Assembly: GCA_031308135.1 (NCBI GenBank)
Contig: JAHLJT010009419.1
Coordinates: forward strand, 35,023,221-35,087,220
Origin: Acheta domesticus
Taxonomy: Eukaryota > Arthropoda > Insecta > Orthoptera > Gryllidae
DNA length: 64,000 bases
Reading direction: 5' to 3'
Shown here piece after piece: positions 35,257 to 47,766 of this stretch (within the stretch, counting starts at the first letter, position 1; every line of letters starts with the position of its first letter). The notes under the pieces are model-generated. The model searched no databases, was not told the origin of the DNA, and worked only from the letters and a program-made list of their open reading frames with translations. Position numbers and translations under genes: made by a program.

Positions 35257-35727
35257 GTGAAATAATTTAGCGATACGAACCGATTCTTTAATTATTTATA
35301 CCTAAGTTTTAGTTATATCAATGTATCTAGAATAATTATTATTTCTAGTACTGTAAAAAAGGGAATTTCTGAGCAGCGTTATCCGCACGTGAGGTAGGTA
35401 ATCTTGAATTTCCATTAAAAAAAGATGGTTGCCAAGACAACGGTCTTGTCACCGTAAAAAAAAGTACTTCATGTTTGGAAATTAAACCAGTAATCAGTAG
35501 AAAAAAAGTGAGCAAAGCAGTGAGCATTTCGTGAGCAAAGTGGTTGTTTTCTTCATGGTTTCGATTCATTTTTTTGCCTCGACCTAAGATCTCGGCAAAA
35601 AATTCAATTTCGACCACGAAAATAAACAACACTCACTTCGCGCACTTAATATGAAAATAACTATTTTATACACTATTTATATTTTATACATTTTATTACC
35701 CACGGTTCTTTCCGGGCTTGCATAGCG
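35257..35727. other. Unrecognised sequence
   Basis: AT-rich, no supported feature. Confidence 0.4.
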
Positions 35728-36830
35728 CGCTAAAATTTCCATTTTGAGCACTAATGCTAAAAGTGAGACGACCCTCAAGTGTTCAGATAAATCTAAGAGG
35801 GCAACAATGAAAACAAAATAATTTAATGTGGCCGCATCTGCCACTACTGAACTTAATATACCATTAAGTGATTTGTGTACTTGAATTAAAATAAAATGAA
35901 AGTCACTCAGGCTGCCTAAAATATAGTGTACAATACAAGATAAAAGTAAAAATATTTAATTTGCTCGCAGGATTGCGCCACTTGGTCTGATAGCCTCGAG
36001 TAGCAAAACCCAGTAGCAAAACAAAATGTCACTTTTACCACTCTTATCATTAATAACTATTTTAGAAAGCTCCTAGTAAAAGCGGTTCTTTCAAAGCATA
36101 ACAGTTCAGTGCTAACAGTTCAATTTTTAGCACTCATGCTAAAAGTGAGACAAGGCCCAAATGTCCGGATAAATTTATGAATGCAACAAAGAAAATAAAA
36201 TAATATCGTCTGACAGCATCACCTACTACAGAACTTGATGTATGATTAAGTGATTTGTATCACTTAAAATAAAATTAAATCTAGTAAGGCTGCCTAAAAT
36301 TAGTGTATGACACACGTCATAAAAGTGATTTTATTTGTTTATTTTTATTTATTTATTTATTTGTCAAAAAACAGTAAAAACTGTATATGACGTGTGGGGA
36401 AAGAGATTTATCTGCGCACATTTTCTTGAGGGCCAGAATTAAAAAAAACAACGAAAAAATGAATTTAGAAAATAATTATTTTAGAAAAATAAAAATATTT
36501 GAAAAATGTTTGTTCCAGAGCTATAGAAAATCAATTTCAACAGTAAATGAACTACAAGCAAAAGGAGTGCTCAACAAAACATGCGCACAGTGAAGCTACA
36601 TTTACGTCCAGAAGCAAAACAAGGGGCCATCTCAGCATTTGCTCAATGGATCAGGGAAACTGTACAAAAACCTGATCGAGATGGGGGTCATTGACCCGGA
36701 AGCTGAAGTATTTTGCTCGTAGGATTGCGTCATTCGGTCCGTCAGCCTCCTGTCGCAAAATTTGCTACTCGCAAAATAAAATATTACTTTTACCGCTCGC
36801 ATCATCAATAACTGTTTTGTGTTGCTAGGT
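35728..36830. repeat. Diverged direct duplication
   Basis: AGCACTAATGCTAAAAGTGAG (35742) recurs as AGCACTCATGCTAAAAGTGAG (36130), and the following ~200 bases align (GATTAAGTGATTTGTATCACTT, GGCTGCCTAAAAT). TTGCTCGCAGGATTGCGCCA (35961) recurs as TTGCTCGTAGGATTGCGTCA (36713) followed by a shared ACTTTTACCRCTC block. The second copy is split by unrelated sequence containing (ATTT)n at about 36335-36362. It looks like an old segmental or transposon duplication. Confidence 0.65.
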
Positions 36831-37330
36831 TTCAACACTAGACTTCGCATCGAATGATGTATCACTCCGCGCCTACGAGCAGGTGTACGCCGAACGCGCT
36901 GGCCGCTGCCGAGCACTCGGCGCTACGCGGCGCCTGTTTACCGCTCGTAAACGCGTTAGCGATGCAAATAACGTTTGCACATGGACTGCCTCTATTATGC
37001 GCGTCCCGCTCGAGTTCCGGGCCACCTACCACTTCGCCAATAACCCACTAATTTTGGGGTAATACTCATCCAGTATTAAAATATTCGTTTCACCCAGGCA
37101 CTTCGTTTGGCGATTATCTTCTTGAAGCTCGCTTTCGAAAGAGGCAAAGCGCTGTAGTGGGATGATGAATATTTGTGTAACTTGTTCGTGCCTTCGATTA
37201 TCATTCATTACTCAAAAATAGAGTCACAACAGAACATACTTTCTAGTTTTATTTGTATCGACATATTATAGTTCTAGCTGAACTTCTGCAAGAGTTTTGC
37301 ACATTTGAAATCCATTGAATTTGTTTTCGC
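36831..37330. other. Unrecognised sequence
   Basis: A GC-rich stretch at 36865-36960 is followed by AT-rich sequence. No supported feature. Confidence 0.35.
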
Positions 37331-37470
37331 GACCAGGGGGGGGGGACTTTACATGTCGCCTAATCGATCTCTGTGAGTGTTCCCAACCCTCATGAATTTT
37401 TGCTGGGGCTGGGATTTGAACCCCAGCGCATAGATTTATGCTCGTAAGCATTACGCTAGTGGGGCGATTA
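37331..37470 (-). mobile_element. tRNA-derived SINE fragment
   Basis: Read on the - strand it has a box A-like CCCCACTAGCGTAATGCTTA and box B GGGGTTCAAATCCCAGC. The body then reaches a C9 run (G9 on + at about 37337-37346). The remainder was not delimited. Confidence 0.5.
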
Positions 37471-38031
37471 AACATTTCGCGGCCCCGAACCATAAAAAAT
37501 ACACATCTTCAATTTTTGAAAATCCAAGTTTTATTGAAAATGGAGCGTGTGCTTTATTGGAAAATGAAATGTGTGCCAGTGTATTGGTTACATTTCCCAC
37601 AAAAAGTTTAAATATCAATGTTTAAAGTTATCAATGGTGCTGAGGAGATACACATATTCATTTGATGGTTATTTTATACTGACTGATTGTTCCTTTCCTG
37701 CATTTGAGTCTATTATATTGTGCACAATTTCAACTATCTGAAAAATACGAAGCAACCATGAACAGAGAATTTTAGTTTTCTCAGCTTTATTGAAATGCTG
37801 AACGATGTATTAAACGAGTAATGGAATTGTTTTCTTTACATGCCACAATCAGAGAGCAAAAACAATCACGTCTTTAAAAGGATCCGAGTTTGTGACCCTA
37901 CCTTGAGTTCCAGTTGCCTACGTTTTGGCTGTCAGCAAGGTTGTATGTAACAGTCCATCACATTATTTGTTACGCAATGGTTGGTTCTGAGTGTTAATTC
38001 TGAGCACAGTTGTCGCTTCTTCACTCATCAT
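37471..38031. other. Unrecognised sequence
   Basis: AT-rich, no supported feature. Confidence 0.4.
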
Positions 38032-38605
38032 TAGAGAGAGGAATTTTACGCTCTAAATATCTTGGAAAATGCTATTAAAAATATGTATTTATGACCTAAA
38101 AATTCTGAAATATGCACTTTAATATGCAATAAAAATTAACAATATTTTATTTCTTGCATAAACCGTTCATGATAAAATTGAGGAGAAGCATGCTTGGAAT
38201 GAAAAGATACATTTTTGTGCAGACATAATACAATCCGCCTTACATCGCGAGAGAAATATTTGAAGTAAATATTCACCTTCGTGAAGTATATTGTATGTCT
38301 TGTTGCATTTATTCTGCCTGCTTTAAAAAATATAGAAAAAAATGCAAACTGCGACAAGCTTATTCTAGTCAAAGAAATAGTAGATTTTATGAAAAGATGA
38401 AAGATAAACCTCTATTTTAACCAAATATGGGCCTATAATTACACGAATACGCACCAACAGGAAAAATCGGCCAAATATGCATAAATATTCACTAGCATGT
38501 TAGTCTGTACAGCATCCAGTACTATCCAAATGTCAAGAAATTCCACTTAGCTACGCCCTGAAGCAACGGACAAAAATATGCAAAATCATAAAAATCCGCT
38601 CCTAC
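38032..38605. mobile_element. hAT-type non-autonomous element, copy 2 (diverged)
   Basis: The interior matches copy 1 and copy 3 (TTTATGACCTAAAAATTCTGA, AATATGCAATAAAAATTAAC, CATTGTATGTCTTGTTGCAT-like). Ends TAGAGAGAGGAATTTT and ATCCGCTCCTA are eroded complements. No target duplication remains. Confidence 0.65.
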
Positions 38606-38935
38606 TAATTGATGAATTGATGACACACATAGTTCGCGAAAGCGGAATGCCGAAGTAGGTGCCTAAACTCAAACATTAAGAAGGTCACCCGGGCTATTAT
38701 GAAATGACGGACGATAAAGTAGATGCGTACATACAATTCGTTACCTAACATGGCACAGACAGAGAGCGAAAATATCCATGATTTTTCAGGGTTGGAACTT
38801 CCAACCGTAACTTCACCGTATTCGTCTGCGCCATCGAGGTTGGACAAGTTGCTCTAGGCAAACTTTATCACATTATGTGTAACGCAATCAACGGTTGGTT
38901 CTGTGGCGGCTTGCAGCACGCCCGCCGCTCCTTCC
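38606..38935. other. Unrecognised sequence
   Basis: No supported feature. Confidence 0.35.
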
Positions 38936-39400
38936 CCACTAATCACAACGACACACACACCCGTCGCCGAGGCGGCGGCGCCGATGCGGGCGCCGGAACG
39001 CAACGCACGTTCCTTGGCCGGAGCGGAAATCAATCGCGAGGCGGAGCGGGGCGGGGCGGGGCGGGGCGGGGCATGGCGGGGCGGGGCGGGGCGGGGCGGG
39101 GCGGAGAGGGGTGTGGCGAAGTGAGGCGGACGGAGCGTATCTCTGCAGCGGAGCGGGGAGGGAGGAAGAGGGAGAGAGAGGAGACGGAGGAGGAGGAGGA
39201 GGGGGAGGCGGCGGCCGGCGCGCGCCCACATATCTCGCGCGCTGCGCTCCTTCATTTCCCAGGGCGCGCGGCGCAGCGCGGCGCGCCACGACGCGGCAGG
39301 ACGCTCCCGCGGGCACGCGCCCAGGCGCCCGGCGTGCTGTGGGCCCGAAGGCGAAACGGCTCGGCGCGAAAAGAAACGGCACCCACTCAAGGAAATGAAT
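38936..39400. repeat. GC-rich block with a GGGGC-type minisatellite
   Basis: At 39046-39112 the + strand is a near-perfect run of GGGGCGGGGC units. It is followed by a purine-rich GGAGGAGGAGGAGG tract (39185-39210) and CpG-dense sequence. Open frames on both strands are low complexity. Confidence 0.75.
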
Positions 39401-39940
39401 AAATAAAAATACAGTGAGATCTCTGTGGAAAGAAACTCAAGGGACAGACTTTATTCTTTCGTTGTAGAGAGATTTTGTATTGAGAGACGTCGAATGAACG
39501 TAATCGTACGAACTTGTGAATTTCTGGTTGGAACGTAAAACAGTATCAATCAAAAATGGGAGAAAACAGTTGTTCAATTTTCAACTAGAACCAAAAGCAA
39601 ATAAAACACGGATCGCAAGTTACATTTTAAAAAAAAGTAAGTTTAAACCGACTGCAACTTCACAAGAAAATATACAAGGTGGATTTAACTCAATGAAAAT
39701 GGATATTGCGGTTTTGTATTACACTTTGAGTAGAATAAATTAATGGGTGTATTGTCATAACTAACATTCGGACTTCAATGTAAAATAACCATTGGAAAAT
39801 ACGGGCATTCATTCGTTTATTAGATAAGGAGATTAATACACACTTTTGTACTTAAAAATAAATAGTTCCGCTCTCTGGTAGTTCTGAAAAATAACATTGC
39901 TCCCTTTATGTTTCAATTTGGCCCATCCATATCTTGGGCA
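39401..39940. other. Unrecognised AT-rich sequence
   Basis: No supported feature. Confidence 0.4.
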
Positions 39941-40009
39941 GCGCGTCCTTCATTTCCCAGGGCGCGCGACGCTTCCGCAGACGCTCGGGCGGCGAGGCGC
40001 GACGCGGTG

Positions 40010-40520
40010 GGGGGCGGGGCGGGGCGGGGCGCGGATGGGCGTGCCGGTGGAGCGAGACGGAGGGACGCGGCGAGGAGGAGGGGGGTGGACGGAGCGTGGC
40101 GGGGTTGGAAGGGGCGGGACAGGGAGGAGCGTGCCGGTCGAGCGAGACAGAAGAACGTGGCGAGGAGGAGGGGGGTGGACGGAGCGTGGCGGGGATGGAA
40201 GGGGCGGGACGGGGAGGACCGTGCCGTCGAGCGAGACAGAAGAACGCGGTGAGGAGGAGGGGGTTGGACGGAGCGGGACAGTGCGGGGCGGGGAGGGAAG
40301 AGGCGGGACGGGACAGGGACGAGCGTGCCGGTCGAGTGAGACAGAAGAACGCGGTGAGGAGGACGGGGGTGGACGGAGCGGGACAGAGCGGGGTGGGGAG
40401 GGAAGGGGCGGGACAGGACAGGGACGAGCGTGCCGGTCGAGTGAGACAGAAGAACGCGGTGAGGAGGAGGGGGGTGGACGGAGCGGGACAGGGCGGGGCA
40501 GATTCGAGCTGAGGTAGATG
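40010..40520. repeat. GC-rich minisatellite, 90-bp then 104/105-bp units
   Basis: GTGCCGGT..AGCGAGACAGAAGAACG recurs at 40041, 40131, 40221, 40325 and 40430. The first intervals are 90 bp and the later ones 104 and 105 bp, so a roughly 15-bp insertion has been copied with the unit. The + strand is again purine/G-rich. Frames on both strands are translation artefacts. Confidence 0.85.
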
Positions 40521-41200
40521 GGGCGGATTCTGGTGGGTCAGAGGGGGACAAAGCGGAGTAAGCGAGTTGAGCAGGGCCGGGAAAAGAGGCGGGTCGGAGT
40601 TGATCGGCGCAGGGCAAGCAGACCGGGCAAGGGCGGCGAGTTGGAGCTGGGCGGGTAAGAACAGGATGGGACGGGTGGGGAAGTGGGGTGAGAGGGGGAC
40701 AGCGAGTCGATGCGACAGGGGACAGGGTGGATGGGACGGATCTCAGCAGGAACGGGGAGGCGTGTCGTGGCTGATCTTGTTGGAGCAGCGAGGCGAGATG
40801 AGGTAAAACTGGCAGGGCGGGGAATTAGAACCGGGACGGAGCCGAGCGGGCCACGCATGAGAGTGCGGGACGGAGAGGGGCGGGTTTGGGCCGGGGTTGG
40901 ACGGACCCGACCGTGGCTACAAGACCGGAGCGATCCTGTGCGGTGCAAGAGAGGCGCGGTCGGGCTGCAAGTCGAGCGGGGACGGAGCGGTTGGAGCCGC
41001 GCGGCGGGCGAGGCGGGGCGGAGCTGGGCGGGGAGGGCTGGGAAACAACGGCGCCTCCGCCGCCGCCGGCGAGAGAAGCGACTGCAGCGGCGGAACGGCC
41101 GGCGAGGGAGGCCCGGGCGCCGAGGCGTCGACGCAGCGCTGAGGCGGAGCGCCGGAGGCGGATGACTGACTGCCTTTCGGTAGGAGCGGCAACAGCTGCA
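40521..41200. other. GC-rich, low-complexity continuation
   Basis: Purine-rich on the + strand, with degenerate GGGACGGAGC-like motifs and a CpG-dense end near 41040-41160. No domain in any frame. Confidence 0.5.
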
Positions 41201-42824
41201 GGCGCCTACAACCGAGGGGGATTTTTTGCCCGTGATTCATTGGGGCTCCACTAAATCCGCTGCAGGAATAGGCGACGTGTTTATGAGAGTGTAGTACACA
41301 GAACTGCAGCGCTCGAGATAAAACATGCAGAAAGGAAAATTATATAAGGCAAGTGGATGTAAAGAGGGGGATGGAGACGAAGAAGTGAAGGTGGAGCACC
41401 AGAAGCGGCAAGAGAAGTGGCCGTTACAGTCGCTGCTAAACCAAGGATGGAGTAGCTGCTTCTTACAAGAAGAAACGAATTGCCGTACAAACTCTTATTT
41501 AAAACAATGTCCCAAAACGTGTGCTCCAATATTCCATTGAGAGTACAAGCGAATACAATTAGAGCACAATCGAACACAAACAGAGTTTAATCGAGAACGT
41601 TCCTTGAGAACAATTGAAAGCCTTATCGCTTAGGGCTCATGTACCTCCTGTGGACCGTGAGCGCTTCTGGTTTGAACTGCTCAGAAATACGCAATTTTCT
41701 TGCCTCTTGACTGCTACCGTCGTTTCTCGCTCGCGAACGGCGAAGCTGAAAACGCTGTCTCTCCGTGGGTACCAACGCCGCCGAGCACTTATCTCTGTGT
41801 ATCCAGGGCTGACGACGGCCCGCGCGACAATGAAGGCGGCGCCGGAGGGATTAAACCCAGCGGAAGTGGGCAACGAAATCAACCGTAATTCCGCGCGCGG
41901 GTGCCTAGCGCCCGACGCCCGCTGGGGGGACGGGCAGCCAGGCCGCGGCGTTCGAAGATGAAGAGATAGGCCCCAGAAGATGTCGCCGAAGTACCGGGGA
42001 ACGAGGAGGAGAATCTGGGAGACGCGCTCTTTGGCGAGGCACGAGGGAGAAATGACCCGGAACAATCAAAACACCGCGGGGGAGATAACGCGGAGACGCG
42101 AGACTACGACACTGTGGGAAGACATGCGCGAAAAACGACAACGATCGCGAGTCACAAAGACGGCGGTGGGGCGGCCCCATGCGGAAAAGAATGAAGTGCA
42201 TACGGGCGTAAAAGAGGTTGTTGTTGTTTACACAAGACGTCGCACTAGACACGTGGGGAAGTGAGTGTCTGGCAAACGGAGGTAGGAGTACAAAGGCAAA
42301 TATTATGAGAAGGAAGTAGGTCATGAGATGGAATAATCAATATTTCACAGAGGAAATATCAGGGAAACAATAGACAACGAAAATGATAGATCAGCGTTAG
42401 AAAGAGATTATGCATAAAAAATGTGAAGTGTGGGCGAATAACGAAAAAAATGCATGTTAAAAAAAACAAGAATAACATTGACCCCTACTTCAGTGAAGAG
42501 AGTAGGGAGTAGAGCAGGACAAACTGAAGTGTGTGATGGAAAAAATCACAAATTGCGTATAATGCGCAGAAGTTGAAAGGTGTCGCATATTCTTTCAAAA
42601 GTATTTCGATGAATGGATATTTGACAAAGGAATTTTCACAACAGAACTCTTTTTCACGACATCTTTTTCACGAATTTTCACGACAATCTTTTCACAAAAT
42701 ATTTTTCAAAATCTGGTTGGAAAACACACATTTTCATCTCTACTAGATTAGAAATTATCATTTTCTTACGAAAAATTTCAAACAGTAAATACTACAAAGA
42801 AGTTCACATAAAAATTGTCATTTC
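41201..42824. other. Unrecognised sequence with a GC-rich stretch at 41760-42200
   Basis: Short frames only. The GC-rich part has no tandem structure and no recognisable domain. Confidence 0.35.
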
Positions 42825-43714
42825 TAGGGTGAGGATTTTTATGCCCTAAAAAGTCTTGAAATATGCTATTAAAATATGCAGTATTGACCTAAAAATTCTA
42901 AAATATGCACTATAATATGCAATAAAAATTAACAATACTTAATTTCCGGTATAAATCTTTCTTGATAAAGTTCAGAAGAAGCACGGTTGAAATGAATTGA
43001 TATTTTTGTGTACAAACATAATACAATCTACCTGACTTCGCGGGAGAAATATTTTAAGTTAATATAACCTTAGAAAGGTAGTACATTGTATGTCTTGTTG
43101 CATTAAATGGCGGGGGGGGGCATGGGGGCCATGCCCCCCCCAAAAGGCCTAGGTTATTCGTTTGTTACCTTCCTTTACATGTTACAATTGATTTAAATAT
43201 TTACTTATATTAAAATTATGAAATTATTTAAACCATATTGTTTATTATCATACCCATTACACAATATAATAAATATGTTTATTATTTAACAAAAATCTAC
43301 GATCCCCCCCCCCAAAATGATCGGCTGGTTGCGCCCCGGGTTGCATTTCTCCTGCATGATTTATAATTATATCAAGAAACGTCCTAAATTTGCACAAGTG
43401 TTCTAGAATCTATAGAAAAAATAATGCGCAAACTATGACAGGCTCGTTCTAATCAATGAACGTTGATAAATTGAAAATTTTATGAAACGATGAAACGTTT
43501 TAGAGATAAGTCTCAATTTTAAAGAAATATGCAAAATATGTGCCTATAATTTCACGAATATGCACCAACAGGAAAAATCGGACAAATACGCACAAAAGTG
43601 CACAAACATGTTAGCCTACATAGCATCTAATACTAACCAAAGTCAAGAAATTTCACTTAGCTATGCCCTGAAGCAAAAGAAAAAATATTTAAAATCATAG
43701 AAATCTGCTCCCTT
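42825..43714. mobile_element. hAT-type non-autonomous element, copy 3, with nested insertion
   Basis: The left end TAGGGTGAGGATTTTTATGC and the right end ATAGAAATCTGCTCCCTTG are imperfect complements. The interior aligns with copies 1 and 2. It is interrupted at 43105-43339. Confidence 0.7.
43105..43339. mobile_element. Nested element with 8-bp target duplication
   Basis: GTTGCATT occurs at 43097-43104 and 43340-43347; the sister copy at 38.0 kb carries this site once. A GGGGGGGCATGGG/CCATGCCCCCCC hairpin lies at 43111-43141 and a C10 run at 43304-43313. The right end reads CTGGTTGCGCCCCGG; the left end does not mirror it well. The 8-bp duplication suggests a hAT-type insertion. Confidence 0.7.
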
Positions 43715-46700
43715 GTAATTACCAAAATATATATCGACACGCTGAAGAGACAAGGAGCAGGATTAGTCAGTAACAGGTTGCAACAATGTGATGGCTGAAA
43801 CAAAGCTAATAATAAGGGAAATAAATTTAAATGTTTAGGGCAAAATCTAAATTCCCTACGGCATAGATGTACACGATGCTCTAAACATATATAGAGGGAA
43901 GAAATTGACTTAGTGTCCTATGCCTACGAGTGCTCTTTAAGTCTCGTATTCACGTACTGGTTTTAAGACTTCTGTAGTTTAGTGACTTCACTCATTTTAC
44001 TTACCCGCCATCATTTTTGTGGGAGATATTTCCATGTTTTAGGAATGGCTTTAGCACCCTAGGTCTTCCTCTAGCTACGCGTCTGAGCTAGCCGCATACG
44101 ATAGCAAAACTCGCAGAACAAAACCTTGAAAAAGGTGCGTTGGTTAAGAGAACGTTTACAGAAACCATAATTCTCCGAAGTCGTTTCATTGGTCACGTGG
44201 TGAAGTATATCTAAAGTGGTACGAATACATAAAAAACAAATTACAGCGAAATTTCCTCAAACGGCCACCTCCACTAACAGCTACCTTTTCGTGGAAACGA
44301 TTGATTTTTCCATAAGTCACGTGTAAAGATATTTCCTTTTTTTGTATGGCCATTTGGCTAAGCGGCCAGAAGCACATTTTGTAAATTGACCTTTATTACC
44401 TTCCGCGATTTTGAACTGTGTAATAACGGGGGGGAAGGTGGTGGAGATAACTGTTGATTTAATATCTTCCTACGACGGCGCATTGTCAGATTACTTCGAA
44501 AAATTGCGTCGTTTTTTTATCTCGCAGAGGGAATATTTTCTGTCTCAGATAACTAATGATTTTAATAAATATCTCTTCATGAAACAACACGAGTTCGTTT
44601 CTATCATTTTACACCGTTCCTATTGTTCGCTAATACGTACTACTTCTCTACTGTGAGAATATGAGGGACTTACAGAGCACGCCGCTTGCACGAATGCTAA
44701 CTCAAGGTCATTCGCTATCTCCTTCGTCAGATAGTCTTCCAGTAAAATTTCTTCAGGATATCACTTGCATCCTCAAATCGTTTGCTTGTTTGATTCGGCG
44801 AGGACGGAAAATGCGTTTCTCGTGAAAGGAAAACTAGTCAAGGGTACGTTTTGATCTTCACAGAGAAGGGGCAAATAATCCTAAATACCATGCACTTGTC
44901 ACTCTTTGTCATAACAAAGAGATCATACTGTATTTCCTAGCAATTAGCACAATTAGATTTGATTTAAGCTCCAGCAACCTCGTAACCTTTCTTAAGGGCC
45001 AATTTTTGCCGGAACCATTATGAACGGTGAAGTCAGGTTTCACAGTATGTGATATGTAAGTAGACATATAGTAAAAGGTAGGTTCAAAAAGACAGAACAA
45101 AGAATGTGAAAAGGAAATTGTGGCAGAAAGCGGCAGGACAACACGCTGAAGCAAGCACGTACGCGAAGACAGCGCGGGCAGAGACGGACGATCTCCGTGG
45201 CGCGCGGAGGGGAGGGGGGGCGCGGCAAGTGCGGAGAAACGCTCGTTTGCAGTGTCAGTTAGTTTAATGAACCTCCTCTGCTCCGAAGCCGCTCCTTCGA
45301 GAGCACGCATTTGTCTTTGGCGCCCTCCGACCTCGCCCGCCTCCTCCCCCCCCCCCACGTCGGATTCCAGCGCGCCCGGGCCGCGCGAAACCTGAGCTCC
45401 GAGAGGTCCTGCGTCCCACCTTCACGACAAAGGCGCCCCCATCGCCCCCCAAAAATGAGAGCGACGACGACAATTTCTGCGACGACGCACGCGAGACGCT
45501 TCAAAGAACGCGCAGGCGTCAAAAGGAGAGCCGGCCGCGGCACAAAACGCGTTTCAACAAAGAAGTTTGTCGTTTGGGGAAGCACGAACACCTGCTCGTC
45601 TTTGATTCGGCCAAGTTGGCGACACTCCGATTCTTGTAACTTGTTTGGGTTGGGTTATGGTTCGTTTATTTCTCACGTAGAACAAACAAAATAAAACCTG
45701 ATGCACGTCTTCGCAGCATCAACCAGTCCTGTCTTTAACATTGTTCTGTAGAATTCTTATTTCTTTTTTTATAGTCTCTTCTTCCTATCCTTCGCGTTTC
45801 AGACAGCCATTATTTAAACATTTTTTTCACGCCCGTGACTGTGAAAACTTCACCTTATTTTCGAGGTTGAATGAAAGATATATTTTACTGTCAAGCTGTA
45901 AAAAGCAAATTGTTTATAAAGAAGACAGCCCCCCCCCTCGCCCCACCAACGCCATCTGCAGATAAAGTACTTCTCCAATGCTTTCTGTAGGCCTAAATAC
46001 ACAGCACAAACAGTAATTTAATATAAAAAACATTAGAAGAAACAATTCTTAATAATATTCACGATTATTCAAACGCAAAAAGGTTGAAGAAATTAACAAA
46101 TTAAACTTTTTCTGCAAATTTTCACAAGCATTCTAATCGCCAAATGTTAACATTTTCTATATTTCAACAAATCAAATACACCTCTGGTGACAAAATGCCA
46201 CTGAAAAATGTCTTTTTCACGGGCATGCAATTTTACGACCAGGCCCTAATGAGTGATGCTACCCGACGGATCTAGCGTGCTGCGTTCTAGTGATGCGACA
46301 TCGAAACCAAAACATCGACGTTGCCAAACAATGACGTGGAAAACTAAAATCGAGACCTAAATCCATCCAAGTTTTAAAGCTTATTTAGTAATCTCGTATC
46401 TTTTCCGTTATACGTATACCAGTTCACTAGCCGAAAGTTTGTTACAGATTACATCTCTAACATTAAATTCGTGCGTAACAAAATTAATTTAACAGTAGCC
46501 GTAAACATTAATTTATAATTAATATTTAGCGGAAAACAAAGTATGAAATGCCTAAGTGCGAGGAAAGACGAAGGAAATTTTATTAAACCTTCCTCATTTT
46601 TAAGAAAATTTCATTTAAAGGTAACAGATTTGTACTGGCCTGTACTTTCACTATCACACTTACTATAACAAATCTATATTTGCACCACAAGTCACCATGA

Positions 46701-47456
46701 ACACTTGCAAGTATAAATAAACATCTACTTAGTAACGTAGTTCTGTATTTATATTTTGCAGCAAACCGTGACGCAGTTTTGTTGGACCGGTGGGGAACCG
46801 CTATTCTCAACCAAGCAATTTTATGATTTTCCAAAGTTTCTTATACATTCCTCTTCAAAAATTGATATTGAGAGGAAAATTATTTTGTTTTTTGTAAAAC
46901 AATAGTATTTGTTCGGCAATGACAACTTATTCATTTGGTTCCAGTACATCGTTTCTTGTTGATTTGAACAACTGAAACACAATGAAGCGAACAGTTACTT
47001 AGTGATAGTACAGTTATGCTAATTGCCACAAATGGTAATTAGAACGGCTTCTATACGTTCTCACTTAATGTGTTAAGCTTAATCGCTTCAAATGGAATAC
47101 TATATCTACTATTAGAAACAGGTAAGGAAATGATTATAATGACAATGACTATTGTAATGCTATGTAACCATGTTACATTTTGCATCGTATATAATATATA
47201 CTAAACTTTCAAAATTGACTTTGTAATGGACGTTAATGGACGACATATTACAAAATTGGCACCACCAACACATACGATAACCATTTTCTGGTATTGATAT
47301 GTTTTTCTTACATTCCATCACATTTGGGAACATTTTATAACTGAATCTTCCAGCAAATACGTTTCTGAGAAAGTCTGCATTTTCTGACCACTCACACTCC
47401 ACTTTGAATATTTATCACTTGACATCTTTATTTTTTTATTGTCCACGAAATCTTCT
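43715..47456. other. Unrecognised sequence with a GC-rich stretch at 45130-45560
   Basis: No gene supported. The GC-rich stretch contains C9-type runs (near 45348) and frames on both strands without domains; it may be CpG-island-like. The rest is AT-rich. Confidence 0.4.
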
Positions 47457-47730
47457 GTAATAATAATAATAATAATAATAATAACAATAATAATAATAGT
47501 AATAATAATCTGAAGATTTGTGAGTTCCTACAAAATTGTGTTAAAGAATTATTTACTTTTAATTTGTAAATTAATTTAAGTGCTAAAATATATAATTGAA
47601 GAATTGTTTACTTCCTAATTAGTTCTTAAAATAAATGTTTGTTAAAATTATTGTACTACGGAAATCATGCTTTGACAGAAATATCTGCATGACTCCTAAA
47701 ACATGTACCAGAAATCTGTGAAAAATAAAC

Positions 47731-47766
<36 letters not shown>
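47457..47766. repeat. Two (AAT)n tracts flanking 215 bp of AT-rich sequence
   Basis: (AAT)n lies at 47457-47510 (with interruptions) and at 47730-47766. The segment between ends in GTGAAAAATAAAC before the second tract and could be the 3' end of another element with an (AAT) tail. Confidence 0.85.

Noticed and set aside
39897..40617. Overlapping 190-234-codon frames on both strands
   Set aside because: They follow the 90/105-bp minisatellite and its purine bias; no non-repetitive protein sequence.
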